Shown here: in pieces, positions 1 to 9,588 of the stretch
Layout of the letters: each line of letters opens with the position of its first letter
How positions within the stretch are numbered: position 1 is the stretch's first letter
Assembly (NCBI GenBank): GCA_015062305.1
Contig: SUUX01000001.1
Location: 218,808 to 266,076 of the forward strand
Source of the DNA: Alphaproteobacteria bacterium
GTDB taxonomy: Bacteria > Pseudomonadota > Alphaproteobacteria > RF32 > CAG-239
Length of the DNA stretch: 47,269 bases
Direction: 5' to 3'
Position numbers and translations under genes: made by a program
Notes under the pieces: model-generated
Told to the model about the DNA's origin: nothing
The model's input: the letters and a program-made list of their open reading frames with translations, nothing else
Database searches by the model: none

Positions 1-228
1 TTCGGCTTCTTCCTGCTGTTGTTTGATGAGTGAGTGTTCGTCTTTGAGTGCTTTTTCGATATCTGCATCGCTAACATTTGGAAGATTAGAATCTTTCTTT
101 TTAGATACCCATTGCAGGCCGCTCTGACTGCTGTTGTCGGCATCTGAGCCAAACGACTGCGCATTTGTCTGCGCAGAAAAGCTCGACATCAGCAAAGTAA
201 ATGCTATTGCAAATACCGACAAACGCAT
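1..228 (-). CDS. Secreted protein of unknown function, 3' end off window
   Basis: An open frame of 76 codons runs leftward from ATG 228 to the window edge without a stop, so the C-terminus is missing. The start is supported by GGAG about 8 bases upstream, within the end of the preceding gene. The first 23 residues look like a Sec signal peptide (basic start, hydrophobic core, cleavage after TNA). The visible mature part is polar, rich in Ser, Asp and Lys, and ends in a Gln/Glu run that could begin a coiled coil. It lies 3 bases after the stop of the upstream secreted-protein gene, so the two are probably co-transcribed. I do not recognise the family. Confidence 0.7.
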   Translation of the reverse strand, partial: MRLSVFAIAFTLLMSSFSAQTNAQSFGSDADNSSQSGLQWVSKKKDSNLPNVSDADIEKALKDEHSLIKQQQEEAE

Positions 229-231
229 AGA

Positions 232-960
232 TTATTCTCCCTCGTCAACACTCGGGCGAGTTTGCTGAAGTTTTTGAGACAAACTATTTAATGAATCAAT
301 AGTTTCTTTGAATAGTTTGTTAATCCCTTGCTTTTGACGGTTTTCTTCCAGGCGATCTTGTGAATCTTGCTCTTGGTAAGAAACATCTTTGAACTCAGAA
401 TAATAGTCTGGAGTTTTTGGAGAGATATAACGGAACAAATTGCCACAATTGTTGGTATTTTTGCCAGATGTTGCAGAAGGTGCATTTTTAGTTGCATGAG
501 TGCATTTTTGGATATCTATCTCCATATCGTTGAGCAAAAGATAGCATCTGTCTGTTTGTACTTTTGATTTGAGGGTAACTTGTTGTCCCGGTTTTAGAAC
601 CGGCAGGCGGAGATCCATGACAATATCTCGGCTGGTATATGTTGCTGTATTATAACGAGGCACTCTTTTGTTGTTGGCTCTGCGAGCTTCTCTGTCGTTA
701 CGCTCTTCTTGATTGATGGCGTTTGCAACGACATCGTCTTCCCACACCAGTTTGAGAGAAGCATTGCTAACTTCTGCCTCCGAACGATTGTAAAAAGTAG
801 CACCGATATTGCAAGAGGTGATATTGCCATCCTCATTTTTGACAGGCGTGACATCGTGTATTTTGAACAGGACCAAATTCTCTGTTGCAGAGGCTGTACC
901 TATGCAAGAAGCCATACCCAAGCCAACACAACTCAAAAACAACTTGCTATTTTTAATCAT
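232..960 (-). CDS. Secreted protein of unknown function
   Basis: This 242-residue protein starts with a clear signal peptide (hydrophobic residues about 6-22, likely cleavage after ATASA-type residues near 26). The mature part resembles a beta-rich periplasmic or surface domain, with alternating hydrophobic stretches and four Cys (GNITSCNIG, DRCYL, IQKCT, NNCGN) that could form disulfides. The last 50 residues are charged and probably helical (Gln/Glu/Lys rich). It is the upstream partner of the secreted protein at 1-228, so the two may act together in the envelope. I do not recognise the family and assign no function. Confidence 0.75.
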   Translation of the reverse strand: MIKNSKLFLSCVGLGMASCIGTASATENLVLFKIHDVTPVKNEDGNITSCNIGATFYNRSEAEVSNASLKLVWEDDVVANAINQEERNDREARRANNKRVPRYNTATYTSRDIVMDLRLPVLKPGQQVTLKSKVQTDRCYLLLNDMEIDIQKCTHATKNAPSATSGKNTNNCGNLFRYISPKTPDYYSEFKDVSYQEQDSQDRLEENRQKQGINKLFKETIDSLNSLSQKLQQTRPSVDEGE

Positions 961-1036
961 TCGTTTTCCCTCAATCTAAAAAATTAAACTAATAAATTAA
1001 ACTTATTTTATACTATAGCAACAAATAGTAAATCTT

Positions 1037-1846
1037 TTAATAATTTTGTGCACTTTTTAATTCTTTTGATAAACGCAACACATCGGCCCAAGCTTTTGAT
1101 TTTTGCCCCGGAGTGCGCAACAAATAGGCTGGATGGAAACTGGCCAAAGCCTTGGCTATCTTACCGTTTGACTTGGTATAATCAAACCAATGTCCTCGCA
1201 ACTTTGAAATTGTACCGGCTACTCCTAATAACGAATTTGCTGCGGCTCCACCCATGATAAAAAGATAATCAGGATCAACCAAATCTATCTGTCTGCGCAA
1301 AAAAGGCAAACAAACAGCTATTTCCGAATCTAGCGGAGTACGGTTGCCCGGAGGTCGCCACGGCAATATGTTACAGATGTAATATAAATTCCTGTCCAAT
1401 GATATTGCAGACATCATCTTATCTAGTAGTTGCCCCGAACGCCCAACAAAAGGAACCCCTGCCCGATCCTCATCGGCACCGGGAGCTTCCCCGATAAGCA
1501 TAATTTTGGAATGCGGATTGCCATCACCAAAAACAGTGTTGGAAGCAGTCATTTTAAGAGCGCAGCCTTCAAAATTCTCAACAGCAGCTTTAAGTTCGTC
1601 CAGAGAATTAATGCCCAAACACAGATCATTAGCTGTCTGGCAGGCGCCACCGACATTTTGGGCCAAACCGGTCGTGGCCGGACGTGCAATGACAGGCGTG
1701 GCTGAAGATGATTGCACAACAGAAGGATGAACAGACTTTGGTATTTGTGCAAAAGGAACCTCGGCACAAGTCTCTTCGACTCCCGCCAAAATATACCATT
1801 CCAAAATCTGTTTTGCATCCATCATTTTATTTTCTAAAATCCGCAT
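1037..1846 (-). CDS. Uracil-DNA glycosylase, family 4 type
   Basis: Removes uracil from DNA to start base-excision repair. The core from about residue 85 carries family-4 landmarks: an FEGCALK-like Cys segment, the catalytic-loop motif GEAPGADEDRAGVPFVGRSG, WRPPGNRTP, and the C-terminal SFHPAYLLR loop. Family-4 enzymes bind a 4Fe-4S cluster through four Cys; Cys residues are present near the N-terminal core and in the middle. About 70 residues precede the core, a low-complexity extension often seen in alphaproteobacterial members. ATG 1846 is used here; ATGs seven and eight codons further in are alternatives. Monocistronic, divergent from the TPR gene at 1972. Confidence 0.9.
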   Translation of the reverse strand: MRILENKMMDAKQILEWYILAGVEETCAEVPFAQIPKSVHPSVVQSSSATPVIARPATTGLAQNVGGACQTANDLCLGINSLDELKAAVENFEGCALKMTASNTVFGDGNPHSKIMLIGEAPGADEDRAGVPFVGRSGQLLDKMMSAISLDRNLYYICNILPWRPPGNRTPLDSEIAVCLPFLRRQIDLVDPDYLFIMGGAAANSLLGVAGTISKLRGHWFDYTKSNGKIAKALASFHPAYLLRTPGQKSKAWADVLRLSKELKSAQNY

Positions 1847-1971
1847 AAATCCTATGCTTTCAGATTACTAAATTTATTGTTTTTTGCAAGATAAAACGTT
1901 TATTTGCACAAGTTTAATAATATATTTAAATCTATGTTGTATGATTTTAAAAATGGGCTATTATAGGTGGA

Positions 1972-3798
1972 ATGTTTAACTTGGGATTGTTGATGAAAAT
2001 GCTAAGATGGAGTTTTGGTGGATTTTTAGGGGCCGCTGCGGCAGTAGCGGTGTTTGTTTCTTGCACAAAAACAGATGGCATTATCAGTAGCAACAGTCCT
2101 TTGTTGCCACGACAAAGCGTTTCGGAAAAAAGTCATAAAAAATCTTATGGAGCTTATTTGGCTGGTCGAGTTGCGCATCTGCGTCGCGATTTTGGACCAG
2201 CTTCTGATTATTATATTAAAGCTCTGGAAACAGACCCTGACAATAAAGAACTAACGTCACAGTTGTATCTAATCTTGGTTTCTGAAGGAAGAGTTGATGA
2301 AGCTGCCGATTATGCAAAAAAAGCAATGTCAGATGGCGAAAAAGACCATTTTGCATATATGATAATGGCCGTTAATGAGATGAAAAAAGCTAACTTTGAA
2401 AAAAGTATAGAAACTACAAAGATTTTTGAAAATCCGGCTTATAGAGATTTTATTGCTCCACTTTTGAATGCATGGAATTATGCTGGATTAAATAATGAAA
2501 AAAAAGCTCTCTCTACTATAGAAAAATTGAAAAAAGAAGAAACTTTTAGCGGATTGTACAATTTTCATGCCGGATTATTAAATGACTATTTCGGCAACTA
2601 TGAAAAAGCACAGAAACATTATGAGTCTCTGCTTAATGATGATGCTTCTGATTTGTCTTTGCGAGCGCTGCAAATTGTGGCAAACTTTTATTTGCGCACC
2701 AACCAAAAAGATAAGGCAACTGCTTTGGTTAGCGTGTTTAATGAAGATAAATCGGTGAATGATATTTTGCAAAAATTTGCATCAGATGTAAAAAATGCTG
2801 TTCCTGAAAAAAACTTGCCTTTAATTAGCAACCCCAACGAAGGAGCTGCAGAAGCTTTGTTTTCTGTAGCAGCAACTTTTAGGAATGATTCTGTTATTGA
2901 TGTTTCTCATATGTTTATTTGTTTGGCAATTTATCAGAACCCAAAATATGATTTGGCAAAATTGCTTTTGGCCGACATTTTGGAAAACAGAGAAATGTAC
3001 GAAAGCGCTAACAAAACATATGATGAAATAGAAGAAAGTTCTCCGGCTTTTTATGCCGCTCAGCTAAAAAAAGCCAATAATCTAATAAAAATGAAAGATT
3101 ATGATAAAGCCGAGTTATTGTTAAAGGCTCTGGCATTAGATTATGATAATGCTCAACTTTATTTGGATTTGGGCGATGTGTTGCGAATAAAAAGTGAACC
3201 AGATGAGGCTATAAAATATTATAAAACAGCAATACAAAAAAACAAAAAAGAAATCAACAACTGGGTATTGTATTATGCTCTGGGTGTGGCTTATGAGCAA
3301 GCAGGACAATGGAGCGAGGCCGAAAAGTCTTTGCTAAAAGCAAAGGAATTGAGCAAAAATCATTATGTGGTACTGAATTATTTGGGATATACCTGGATTA
3401 AACAGAAACAAAATATTGATGATGCGTTTGCTATGGTTGTAAGTGCATATAATCAAGCTCCTGATGATGTGAATATTACAGATAGCTTGGGTTGGGCATT
3501 GTATAACCTAGGCTACTTTGGAATGGCTGAAAAATATTTGGAAAAAGCATCTTTGGCGGCTCCTGCGAATCCGGTTATCGGTGATCATTTGGGGGATGTA
3601 TATTGGTTCTCCGGACGCAGAAATGAAGCAAAATTCAAATGGCAACAAGCATTGGACCTAAAAGATGATTCCGGAGAATTGGATAGAAATAAGGTAAAAG
3701 CAAAAATAAAGAATGGACTAAACAAAGCTCCAAATTTGGATTTTGACAAGAAGATTATAGAAGCTCAAATAAAACTAATCTCCAGAAACAATGAATAA
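1972..3798 (+). CDS. TPR-repeat protein, probable lipoprotein
   Basis: This 608-residue protein has an N-terminal hydrophobic segment ending in FVSC, a lipobox-like site with Phe at -3, so lipidation is plausible but not certain. The rest is helical with many TPR-like units, for example AYLAGRVAHLRRDFGPASDY near the start and LGDVYWFSGRRNEAKFKWQQ near the end. Such proteins scaffold protein-protein contacts in the periplasm or outer membrane. AGGTGG sits very close to ATG 1972; ATG 1993, seven codons in, gives a more usual signal peptide and may be the real start. It ends in a terminator shared with the convergent small membrane protein gene. Confidence 0.75.
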   Translation: MFNLGLLMKMLRWSFGGFLGAAAAVAVFVSCTKTDGIISSNSPLLPRQSVSEKSHKKSYGAYLAGRVAHLRRDFGPASDYYIKALETDPDNKELTSQLYLILVSEGRVDEAADYAKKAMSDGEKDHFAYMIMAVNEMKKANFEKSIETTKIFENPAYRDFIAPLLNAWNYAGLNNEKKALSTIEKLKKEETFSGLYNFHAGLLNDYFGNYEKAQKHYESLLNDDASDLSLRALQIVANFYLRTNQKDKATALVSVFNEDKSVNDILQKFASDVKNAVPEKNLPLISNPNEGAAEALFSVAATFRNDSVIDVSHMFICLAIYQNPKYDLAKLLLADILENREMYESANKTYDEIEESSPAFYAAQLKKANNLIKMKDYDKAELLLKALALDYDNAQLYLDLGDVLRIKSEPDEAIKYYKTAIQKNKKEINNWVLYYALGVAYEQAGQWSEAEKSLLKAKELSKNHYVVLNYLGYTWIKQKQNIDDAFAMVVSAYNQAPDDVNITDSLGWALYNLGYFGMAEKYLEKASLAAPANPVIGDHLGDVYWFSGRRNEAKFKWQQALDLKDDSGELDRNKVKAKIKNGLNKAPNLDFDKKIIEAQIKLISRNNE

Positions 3799-3800
3799 GA

Positions 3801-3836
3801 AAAAAAACACCTTGCCCAAAAGCAAGGTGTTTTGAT
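3801..3836. terminator. Bidirectional intrinsic terminator
   Basis: Perfect 9-bp stem (ACACCTTGC 3807-3815 with GCAAGGTGT 3822-3830), loop of six bases, A-run before and T-run after. It can serve both the TPR gene and the convergent gene ending at 3837. Confidence 0.85.
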
Positions 3837-4145
3837 TTAGTAAACTTTGTGGTGCCAGTGGTAAAAACAAACGCTACCTATAGCAAACCACATGATGAGC
3901 CATATCCAACTCATGATACTGATGTGCCAATTAGGATTGAATAAAAGAGATTTGCAAACAATCACTCCTAAAAGACAATACATAAAGGCCAAAAGTAAAA
4001 CCATAACAATTTCTTGTTTTAAATAAATGGCATCTCGAAATAGCCACCCTGCCATAAAAGACATGAATGCCAAAACACCGATGCCAACAATTACTTCGGG
4101 ATTTGGTGTGGAGAGCCAAGGAAAAATAATGATAAAAAAGTCCAT
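3837..4145 (-). CDS. Small membrane protein of unknown function
   Basis: A 102-residue, strongly hydrophobic protein with probably three transmembrane segments (about residues 15-35, 45-68 and 77-95), a short charged loop (RDAIYLKQE) and a His-rich tail (FYHWHHKVY). No clear Shine-Dalgarno precedes ATG 4145, which is common in this AT-rich genome. I do not recognise a family. It stands alone between two terminators. Confidence 0.6.
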   Translation of the reverse strand: MDFFIIIFPWLSTPNPEVIVGIGVLAFMSFMAGWLFRDAIYLKQEIVMVLLLAFMYCLLGVIVCKSLLFNPNWHISIMSWIWLIMWFAIGSVCFYHWHHKVY

Positions 4146-4221
4146 AAGCTTTTAAGTTTATAAGTTAATAATAATTTTTCAGTTAGGTTGATTGTAGAAT
4201 ATTTTTGTGATAACGCAAGAT

Positions 4222-4253
4222 AAAAAAAACACCGCCTTGTTTTAGGCGGTGTT
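4222..4253 (-). terminator. Terminator of tig
   Basis: Stem AACACCGCC/GGCGGTGTT (4228-4236 with 4245-4253), followed on the minus strand by a run of T (A4222-4229 on plus). It lies 18 bases after the trigger factor stop. Confidence 0.85.
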
Positions 4254-4270
4254 TAATTTTTATAAACCAA

Positions 4271-5650
4271 CTAAGCAGACTTTTTCTCAGCCTTAGTTTC
4301 TTTTTTAGCTGCTGTTTTTTTGGCAGGTTTAGTGTCGTCACTAAAGTTGTATAGTTCTTCTACACTAACTGTCTTTTCAGTTACGCTAGCTTTGCTGATA
4401 ATATAATCAACAATCTTCTCTTCAAAAATCGGAGCTTTAAGGCCATCTACGGCAGCTTTGTTTTTGAGATAGTAATCAAATACCATTTTTTCTTGTCCAG
4501 GATATTTTTTAGCTTCATTCATAATAGCCGCATTAATATCTTCTGGTTTGATGCTGATTTTGGCATCTTGTCCGACTTCTGAAAGCAACAAGCCCAATTT
4601 TACACGACGCAAAGCAATTTCTTTGTATTCTTTGAGCAAGTCTTTTTCTGATTTGGCTTTTTCTGCTTCATCAAGTTGGTTGTATTTTTTAGCCTGCTCA
4701 TATTGTTCCACTATTGCTTTGTACTCAGCCTCAACCAAAGACTCTGGTGATGCAAAATTATATTCTTTGTCCAAAGCATCCAGCAACTGACGCTTAATCT
4801 TCATACGAGAGGCGTTCTCGTAGTCGTTCTTAATGCGATTTTTGATGTCTTCTCTTAGCTTGTCTAGACTCTCTGCACCGGCAGATTTTGCAAATTCGTC
4901 ATTAATTTCAACTTTTTTGGGTTCACGAACTTCTTTAACATCAACAGCAAACACAGAATCTTTGCCAGCCAAGTCTTTAGCATGGTATGTATCCGGGAAC
5001 TTGACATTAACGTCTATATGGCTACCGGCTTCTGCACCAATCAATTGGTCTTCAAAACCAGGAATGAAAGAACCGGAACCAAGCTCTAACGGATAGTTAG
5101 ATCCTTTGCCGCCTTGGAACTCAACACCATCAATAGAACCAACGAAGTCTATGATTACGACATCTCCTTTGGCTGCTTTTTTGCCCTCTACAACAACAGT
5201 CTCTTTGTGAGATTCTGCAATGTAATTTAAGGCTTTTTCCACTTCTTCTGCAGGAACCTCTGCCATAAACTTATCTAACTTAATCTTAGAGAAGTCTCCA
5301 AGCTTAATCTCTGGCAAGTTTTCTAAACTAACGCTAAACTCCAGATCTTTGCCGGCAGAAAAAGCGGTGATTTTTACATCTGGCTGAGTAGCCGGACGCA
5401 AGTTGTTTGATTTGATAACCTCGTTTGAACCATCACGAACAGCATCTTCTACAACTTCACCCATTACGCTGTCATGGTATTTTTTCTTGAGCATTTCAAA
5501 AGGTGCTTTGCCAGCACGAAAACCCGGCAATTTGGCATTTTTGGAAATTTGTTTGATTTTGGCGTCTATTTTGGCCTCAAATTCTGCAGCAGGAACAACT
5601 ACCTGATATTCTTTTTTGAGCCCCTCAGACTTAACTTCGGTTATCTTCAT
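4271..5650 (-). CDS. tig: Trigger factor
   Basis: Ribosome-bound chaperone and peptidyl-prolyl isomerase that meets nascent chains at the exit tunnel. The N-terminal ribosome-binding domain has the signature loop GFRAGKAP at about residues 43-50. The FKBP-like PPIase domain spans roughly 160-245 (GDVVIIDFVGSIDG; GSFIPGFEDQL). A helical C-terminal chaperone domain follows. At 459 residues it has the usual length, with a Lys/Ala-rich tail of about 25 residues. It is monocistronic with its own terminator and lies just downstream of tRNA-Leu on the same strand. Confidence 0.97.
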   Translation of the reverse strand: MKITEVKSEGLKKEYQVVVPAAEFEAKIDAKIKQISKNAKLPGFRAGKAPFEMLKKKYHDSVMGEVVEDAVRDGSNEVIKSNNLRPATQPDVKITAFSAGKDLEFSVSLENLPEIKLGDFSKIKLDKFMAEVPAEEVEKALNYIAESHKETVVVEGKKAAKGDVVIIDFVGSIDGVEFQGGKGSNYPLELGSGSFIPGFEDQLIGAEAGSHIDVNVKFPDTYHAKDLAGKDSVFAVDVKEVREPKKVEINDEFAKSAGAESLDKLREDIKNRIKNDYENASRMKIKRQLLDALDKEYNFASPESLVEAEYKAIVEQYEQAKKYNQLDEAEKAKSEKDLLKEYKEIALRRVKLGLLLSEVGQDAKISIKPEDINAAIMNEAKKYPGQEKMVFDYYLKNKAAVDGLKAPIFEEKIVDYIISKASVTEKTVSVEELYNFSDDTKPAKKTAAKKETKAEKKSA

Positions 5651-5705
5651 TCTAATTCACTCTTTCGGTTGATTGTAATTTGAATTTTAGGCATTTAATC
5701 CAAAA

Positions 5706-5790
<85 letters not shown>

Positions 5791-5953
5791 AAATGTCTTA
5801 AAATCCGGTTAATTTCCTTGCATACTACATAATTATTTTAAGAAATCAAGTATAAATTAACAAAGCAAACAAAATTATTGTAAAGTAAATGATTATTCTT
5901 TATTATGTCCTTAAGTCGTATTTAATTTTTTTGGTTTGTTGAGGAGTAAACCA

Positions 5954-7318
5954 TTGTTTTCTGCCAGTATTAAAAGAATTTTACTTTGCACAACGGCGGT
6001 TGCCTTGATTTCCGGCTGCGCTATTTTGGATAAAAAAGACACTGCAAAAGAGTCTAATTGGTTTGTTAGACAGTTTGAAAAGGATGGCGAATCCGATGCT
6101 TCTGACGCAACAGTGGCGTATTCACAAGGTGATTTTGAAAAAGCATGGGAATATTCTTTGGCGGCCCTCAAGGCAAATCCCAGAAATCAACAAGCTTTGT
6201 TGGTCGGAGCTTTAACTGCAGAAAAATTGGGGCGCTACAATAGAGCCAGACAATATTATGAAGACTTGATTGTGATTGACAGCCCGGATACAACCATTTT
6301 GGGTAGCCCTAATGGTGTGCCTGTGCGAATCGCAAAAATTGCTCAGGAAAGATTGAGAGCAATTACCTTAAAGCAAAGCAAGTTGGTGATTGAAGATAAT
6401 AATTTTAATATATCTCAAGATGCCGCAACGGCTCAATCTAGAGCTGTGATTGAGCGTGCTTTGGAAGAAAAAGCCGCTGCCTCGGTTGTAAAGCCAAAAC
6501 CCAAACCCAATATTGAAGAATTGTTTACTGAAAAAGAACAGAATATTGTTTCTCGCTTTTTGGTATTGAAAGAATTGGCTGAAAATGACTATATCAGTAA
6601 AGAAGAATTTTTGAGCCGCAGAAATGCAAATATTGGAGGGTTGTTACCTTTGACAAAACAGGCTCCCGGAGTGGGAATTGACTTGCCTGTGCCTACACCG
6701 GACTTGATTGTAGAGAGAATTGCTGTGCTGAAAGATGGTGTAGAATCGAGAGCAATTACACCCAGAGAGTTTGCAGCTGAAAGAGAGATTATTGTTGCGG
6801 CTCTGATGAACCCGAATCCTCGTAGTAGACTGAAACGTAAGGCTCCATCAAGAGATGTGCTTAGTGCTGCCAAAGATTTGCGCAAGGTTGAAGTGTTGTA
6901 TGATTTGAACTTGATTACAAATAGCGAAAGGGTTGCAGAACAACACGCAATTGAAAACTATTTGGGAATTAAAAGGGATTATTCCAAAGACAAGCCGGCT
7001 GAGAATAAGATAGCCTCTCAAATAGAAGAACCAGCTAACGAAAACCCAATGTTTGAGCCTCAGAGTGTTGAAGTAAAAACAACTGTACAAGAAACAGAAG
7101 TACCTATTAAAGCTAATGTGAACACAGTAACTCAAGGAGATGATGTGATTGCTGTGATTACAAAAACCGAGAATATGCCAACACATCAACTGCCGCCTCA
7201 GGCAGATGTGAAAACAGAATCGGCTCAGCCGGCAAGTGTTACACCGGTGGTAGTACAAAATAATAATTCGGTATCTCAACCACAAAATATTGTACCGGAA
7301 GTGAGTTCTCCTTTTTAA
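5954..7318 (+). CDS. TPR-like lipoprotein with Pro/Gln/Val-rich tail
   Basis: The start is TTG 5954, placed by GAGGAG at 5941-5946 with seven bases of spacing; two in-frame TTG codons upstream lie before that site. The resulting 454-residue protein has a classic lipoprotein signal: basic start, hydrophobic core, lipobox LISGC. Residues about 50-110 contain TPR-like helices (AWEYSLAALKANPRNQQALL; GRYNRARQYYEDL). A middle helical region and a long, low-complexity Pro/Thr/Val/Gln tail follow. Probably an outer-membrane-anchored periplasmic protein of unknown role. Its terminator is shared with convergent prfC. Confidence 0.75.
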   Translation: MFSASIKRILLCTTAVALISGCAILDKKDTAKESNWFVRQFEKDGESDASDATVAYSQGDFEKAWEYSLAALKANPRNQQALLVGALTAEKLGRYNRARQYYEDLIVIDSPDTTILGSPNGVPVRIAKIAQERLRAITLKQSKLVIEDNNFNISQDAATAQSRAVIERALEEKAAASVVKPKPKPNIEELFTEKEQNIVSRFLVLKELAENDYISKEEFLSRRNANIGGLLPLTKQAPGVGIDLPVPTPDLIVERIAVLKDGVESRAITPREFAAEREIIVAALMNPNPRSRLKRKAPSRDVLSAAKDLRKVEVLYDLNLITNSERVAEQHAIENYLGIKRDYSKDKPAENKIASQIEEPANENPMFEPQSVEVKTTVQETEVPIKANVNTVTQGDDVIAVITKTENMPTHQLPPQADVKTESAQPASVTPVVVQNNNSVSQPQNIVPEVSSPF

Positions 7319-7324
7319 GAAAAC

Positions 7325-7353
7325 AAAACGCCTCAAAAAAGAGGCGTTTTTTA
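7325..7353. terminator. Bidirectional terminator between lipoprotein gene and prfC
   Basis: A 10-bp stem AAAACGCCTC/GAGGCGTTTT (7325-7334 with 7341-7350) around an A6 loop, directly between the two convergent stops. Confidence 0.9.
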
Positions 7354-8952
7354 TTATTTATTGATTTTGCCGGTTTCTGCCGTTTTTTCAAACTTGATTT
7401 TGGGAAAATCTTCGATTGCTTTATTGAGGTGCCAACCGTTTCGAGCTAAAAACACCAACATACCGTTGTTGTCTTCGGCCAAATTCATGCGGTTGGTATC
7501 TTCAAACCGTTTCCAATCGTTTTTATCGGAGGCAGACACCCAACGAGCAGTAAAATATTGGGTTGGCTCAAACATAACCGGCAGGCCAAACTCATTTTTA
7601 ATTCTGTCGGCCATTACCTCAAATTGTAAAACGCCAACCACACCGACAATCCATTCAGCACCGATAATCGGTTTGAAAACGCTTGCTCCGCCCTCTTCGG
7701 CTATTTGTTTGAGAGCATCGCCCAAATGTTTGGATTTTAGCGGATCTAGGGCACGAACAGATTTTAGGAGTTCTGGTGCAAAAGATGGGATTCCGGTAAA
7801 GTTGAATTTTTCTCCTTCGGTGAGAGTGTCACCAATACGCAATTGACCATGGTTGGGTATCCCAATAATATCTCCGGCGTAGGCGTCTTCCGCAAGTTCT
7901 CGTTCTTGCGCCAAAAACATCACCGGGGTGGGTACTTTTATCTCTTTGCCACTGCGAACTTGCAATAATTTCATACCTCTTTTGAAGTGACCGGAACAAA
8001 TGCGCATAAAGGCAATACGATCTCTATGTTTGGGATCCATATTTGCTTGTATCTTAAATATGAAGCCACTAACTTTGTTTTCTTCCGGAGAAATCATGCG
8101 CTCTAAGGCCGGACGAGGACGTGGTGTAGGGGCTATTTGGTGCAAGCCCTCTAACACCTCTCGCACACCAAAATTATTGATAGCACTACCGAAAAACACA
8201 GGAGTTTGAACACCAGCCAAATATGCCTCTATATCAAATTTTGGGCATAGCTCTTTTATCATCTCGACATCTTCTCGCAATTTGGCCACCATGTGTGCCG
8301 GCAGCAATTTATCTAGTTTTTCGTCATCAAGACCATTGCAAGTTTCAACAACTGCATTTATCTGAGATTTATCTCCGCTCTTGTTCATGAGAATCAATCT
8401 ATCGCCTAACAAGTCATAACACCCTAAGAAATCTTTGCCGCTGCCTATGGGCCAACTGGCCGGAGTGACCTCTAGAGCCAAAGTTTTTTCTATTTCATCT
8501 AATAAAGAAAACGGATCTTGCCCTTCTCTATCCAATTTGTTGATGAATGTAATAATTGGCACATCTCGCAAACGACATACTTCAAACAGTTTTTTGGTTT
8601 GGGTTTCGATACCTTTGGCAGAGTCTAAAACCATGATGGCTGAGTCAACAGCAGTAAGCACACGGTAGGTGTCTTCAGAAAAGTCTTCGTGTCCGGGAGT
8701 GTCTAACAGGTTAAAAGTTGTTCCCTTATATTCAAAAGTCATAACAGATGAAGCAACAGAAATTCCGCGCTCTTGTTCAACCTTCATCCAATCTGAGTGC
8801 GCACGGCGGTTTTCGCCACGAGCCTTGACGGCTCCGGCTTGTTGAATTGCGCCACCAAACAGCAAAAGCTTTTCTGTAAGGGTTGTTTTACCGGCATCGG
8901 GGTGAGAAATGATGGCAAAGGTTTTGCGAATATTTACTTTATTTTCGGGCAT
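7354..8952 (-). CDS. prfC: Peptide chain release factor 3
   Basis: GTPase that recycles RF1/RF2 from the ribosome after peptide release. The G domain shows P-loop SHPDAGKTT (residues 16-24), the switch region with ERGISVASS, G3 DTPGHEDF and G4 NKLD. The RF3-specific features GENRRAHSDWMKVEQERGI and the C-terminal domain (LQFEVMADRIKNEFG) set it apart from EF-G. The length, 532 residues, is normal. It is a single gene with a weak Shine-Dalgarno (AAAGAAA). Confidence 0.97.
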   Translation of the reverse strand: MPENKVNIRKTFAIISHPDAGKTTLTEKLLLFGGAIQQAGAVKARGENRRAHSDWMKVEQERGISVASSVMTFEYKGTTFNLLDTPGHEDFSEDTYRVLTAVDSAIMVLDSAKGIETQTKKLFEVCRLRDVPIITFINKLDREGQDPFSLLDEIEKTLALEVTPASWPIGSGKDFLGCYDLLGDRLILMNKSGDKSQINAVVETCNGLDDEKLDKLLPAHMVAKLREDVEMIKELCPKFDIEAYLAGVQTPVFFGSAINNFGVREVLEGLHQIAPTPRPRPALERMISPEENKVSGFIFKIQANMDPKHRDRIAFMRICSGHFKRGMKLLQVRSGKEIKVPTPVMFLAQERELAEDAYAGDIIGIPNHGQLRIGDTLTEGEKFNFTGIPSFAPELLKSVRALDPLKSKHLGDALKQIAEEGGASVFKPIIGAEWIVGVVGVLQFEVMADRIKNEFGLPVMFEPTQYFTARWVSASDKNDWKRFEDTNRMNLAEDNNGMLVFLARNGWHLNKAIEDFPKIKFEKTAETGKINK

Positions 8953-9035
8953 GGTAATTTCTTTATATAGTTAAATTTGTATAAGTTGCTCTTTTATTAG
9001 CGGAAAAGTTTGGCAGAGTCAAGAAAGTTGATAGC

Positions 9036-9062
9036 ACAAAAAAAGACGGTCAAAACCGTCTT
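9036..9062 (-). terminator. Terminator of the gene at 9073-9423
   Basis: Stem AAGACGGT/ACCGTCTT (9043-9050 with 9055-9062) with a 4-base loop, followed on the minus strand by a T-run. Confidence 0.85.
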
Positions 9063-9072
9063 TAATCTGCGC

Positions 9073-9423
9073 TTAGAAGGTATCGCCAATACGAAGAGTG
9101 AGATTCCTAAACTGTTGAATCTCTGCTTCTGGTATGCCGTATTTGTTTTTGTAAACCGTAAATAATACCTTGTCGCCGGCTTTGGATAGCATAAATGCAT
9201 CTATTCGCGTCCCCTCAGAATACGATAGTGTAGATTGCTGACCGCCAGGTATCACTATTACACTAGAAAGGAACGAAAAAGCGATTTGCTCTTTCACTTT
9301 TGGAAGATCAGGAGCTTCGATTTTTACCAAAACTTTTACATAGGCACGGTCGCAAATCGTCAAAACTGCGGCATCACGCACCAAAGTTCCGATGATTTTG
9401 ATTAATTCTTTTGTAGTTTCCAT
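9073..9423 (-). CDS. Small soluble protein of unknown function
   Basis: 116 residues, no signal peptide or membrane segment. It reads as an alpha/beta protein: an amphipathic helix at the start (TKELIKIIGTLVRDAAV), alternating beta-like segments (YVKVLVKIE; VIVIPGG) and a final segment LRIGDTF. I recognise no family. It is monocistronic between prfC and secA with its own terminator. An A-rich stretch without a clear Shine-Dalgarno precedes ATG 9423. Confidence 0.65.
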   Translation of the reverse strand: METTKELIKIIGTLVRDAAVLTICDRAYVKVLVKIEAPDLPKVKEQIAFSFLSSVIVIPGGQQSTLSYSEGTRIDAFMLSKAGDKVLFTVYKNKYGIPEAEIQQFRNLTLRIGDTF

Positions 9424-9540
9424 AATGATATAATTTTAAGATTTATAAAAATTTCTAACTAATTGAAAATTGGTGTTTATAGTATATGTTTTTTGCGATT
9501 TGTAAATGATAAATATTATACTTATGTTGCAATTATATAA

Positions 9541-9566
9541 AAAAGCAGGGAAAACACCCTGCTTTT
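9541..9566 (-). terminator. Terminator of secA
   Basis: Stem AAAAGCAGGG/CCCTGCTTTT (9541-9550 with 9557-9566) followed on the minus strand by a T-run, 22 bases past the secA stop. Confidence 0.9.
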
Positions 9567-9588
9567 GTAACTTGTGCCTTATTTTAGA

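Noticed and set aside
6848..7336. Minus-strand open frame of 162 codons opposite the lipoprotein gene
   Set aside because: Translation rich in Cys, Phe, Tyr and His, typical of the antisense of a Lys/Glu/Val-rich gene; it also runs through the terminator.
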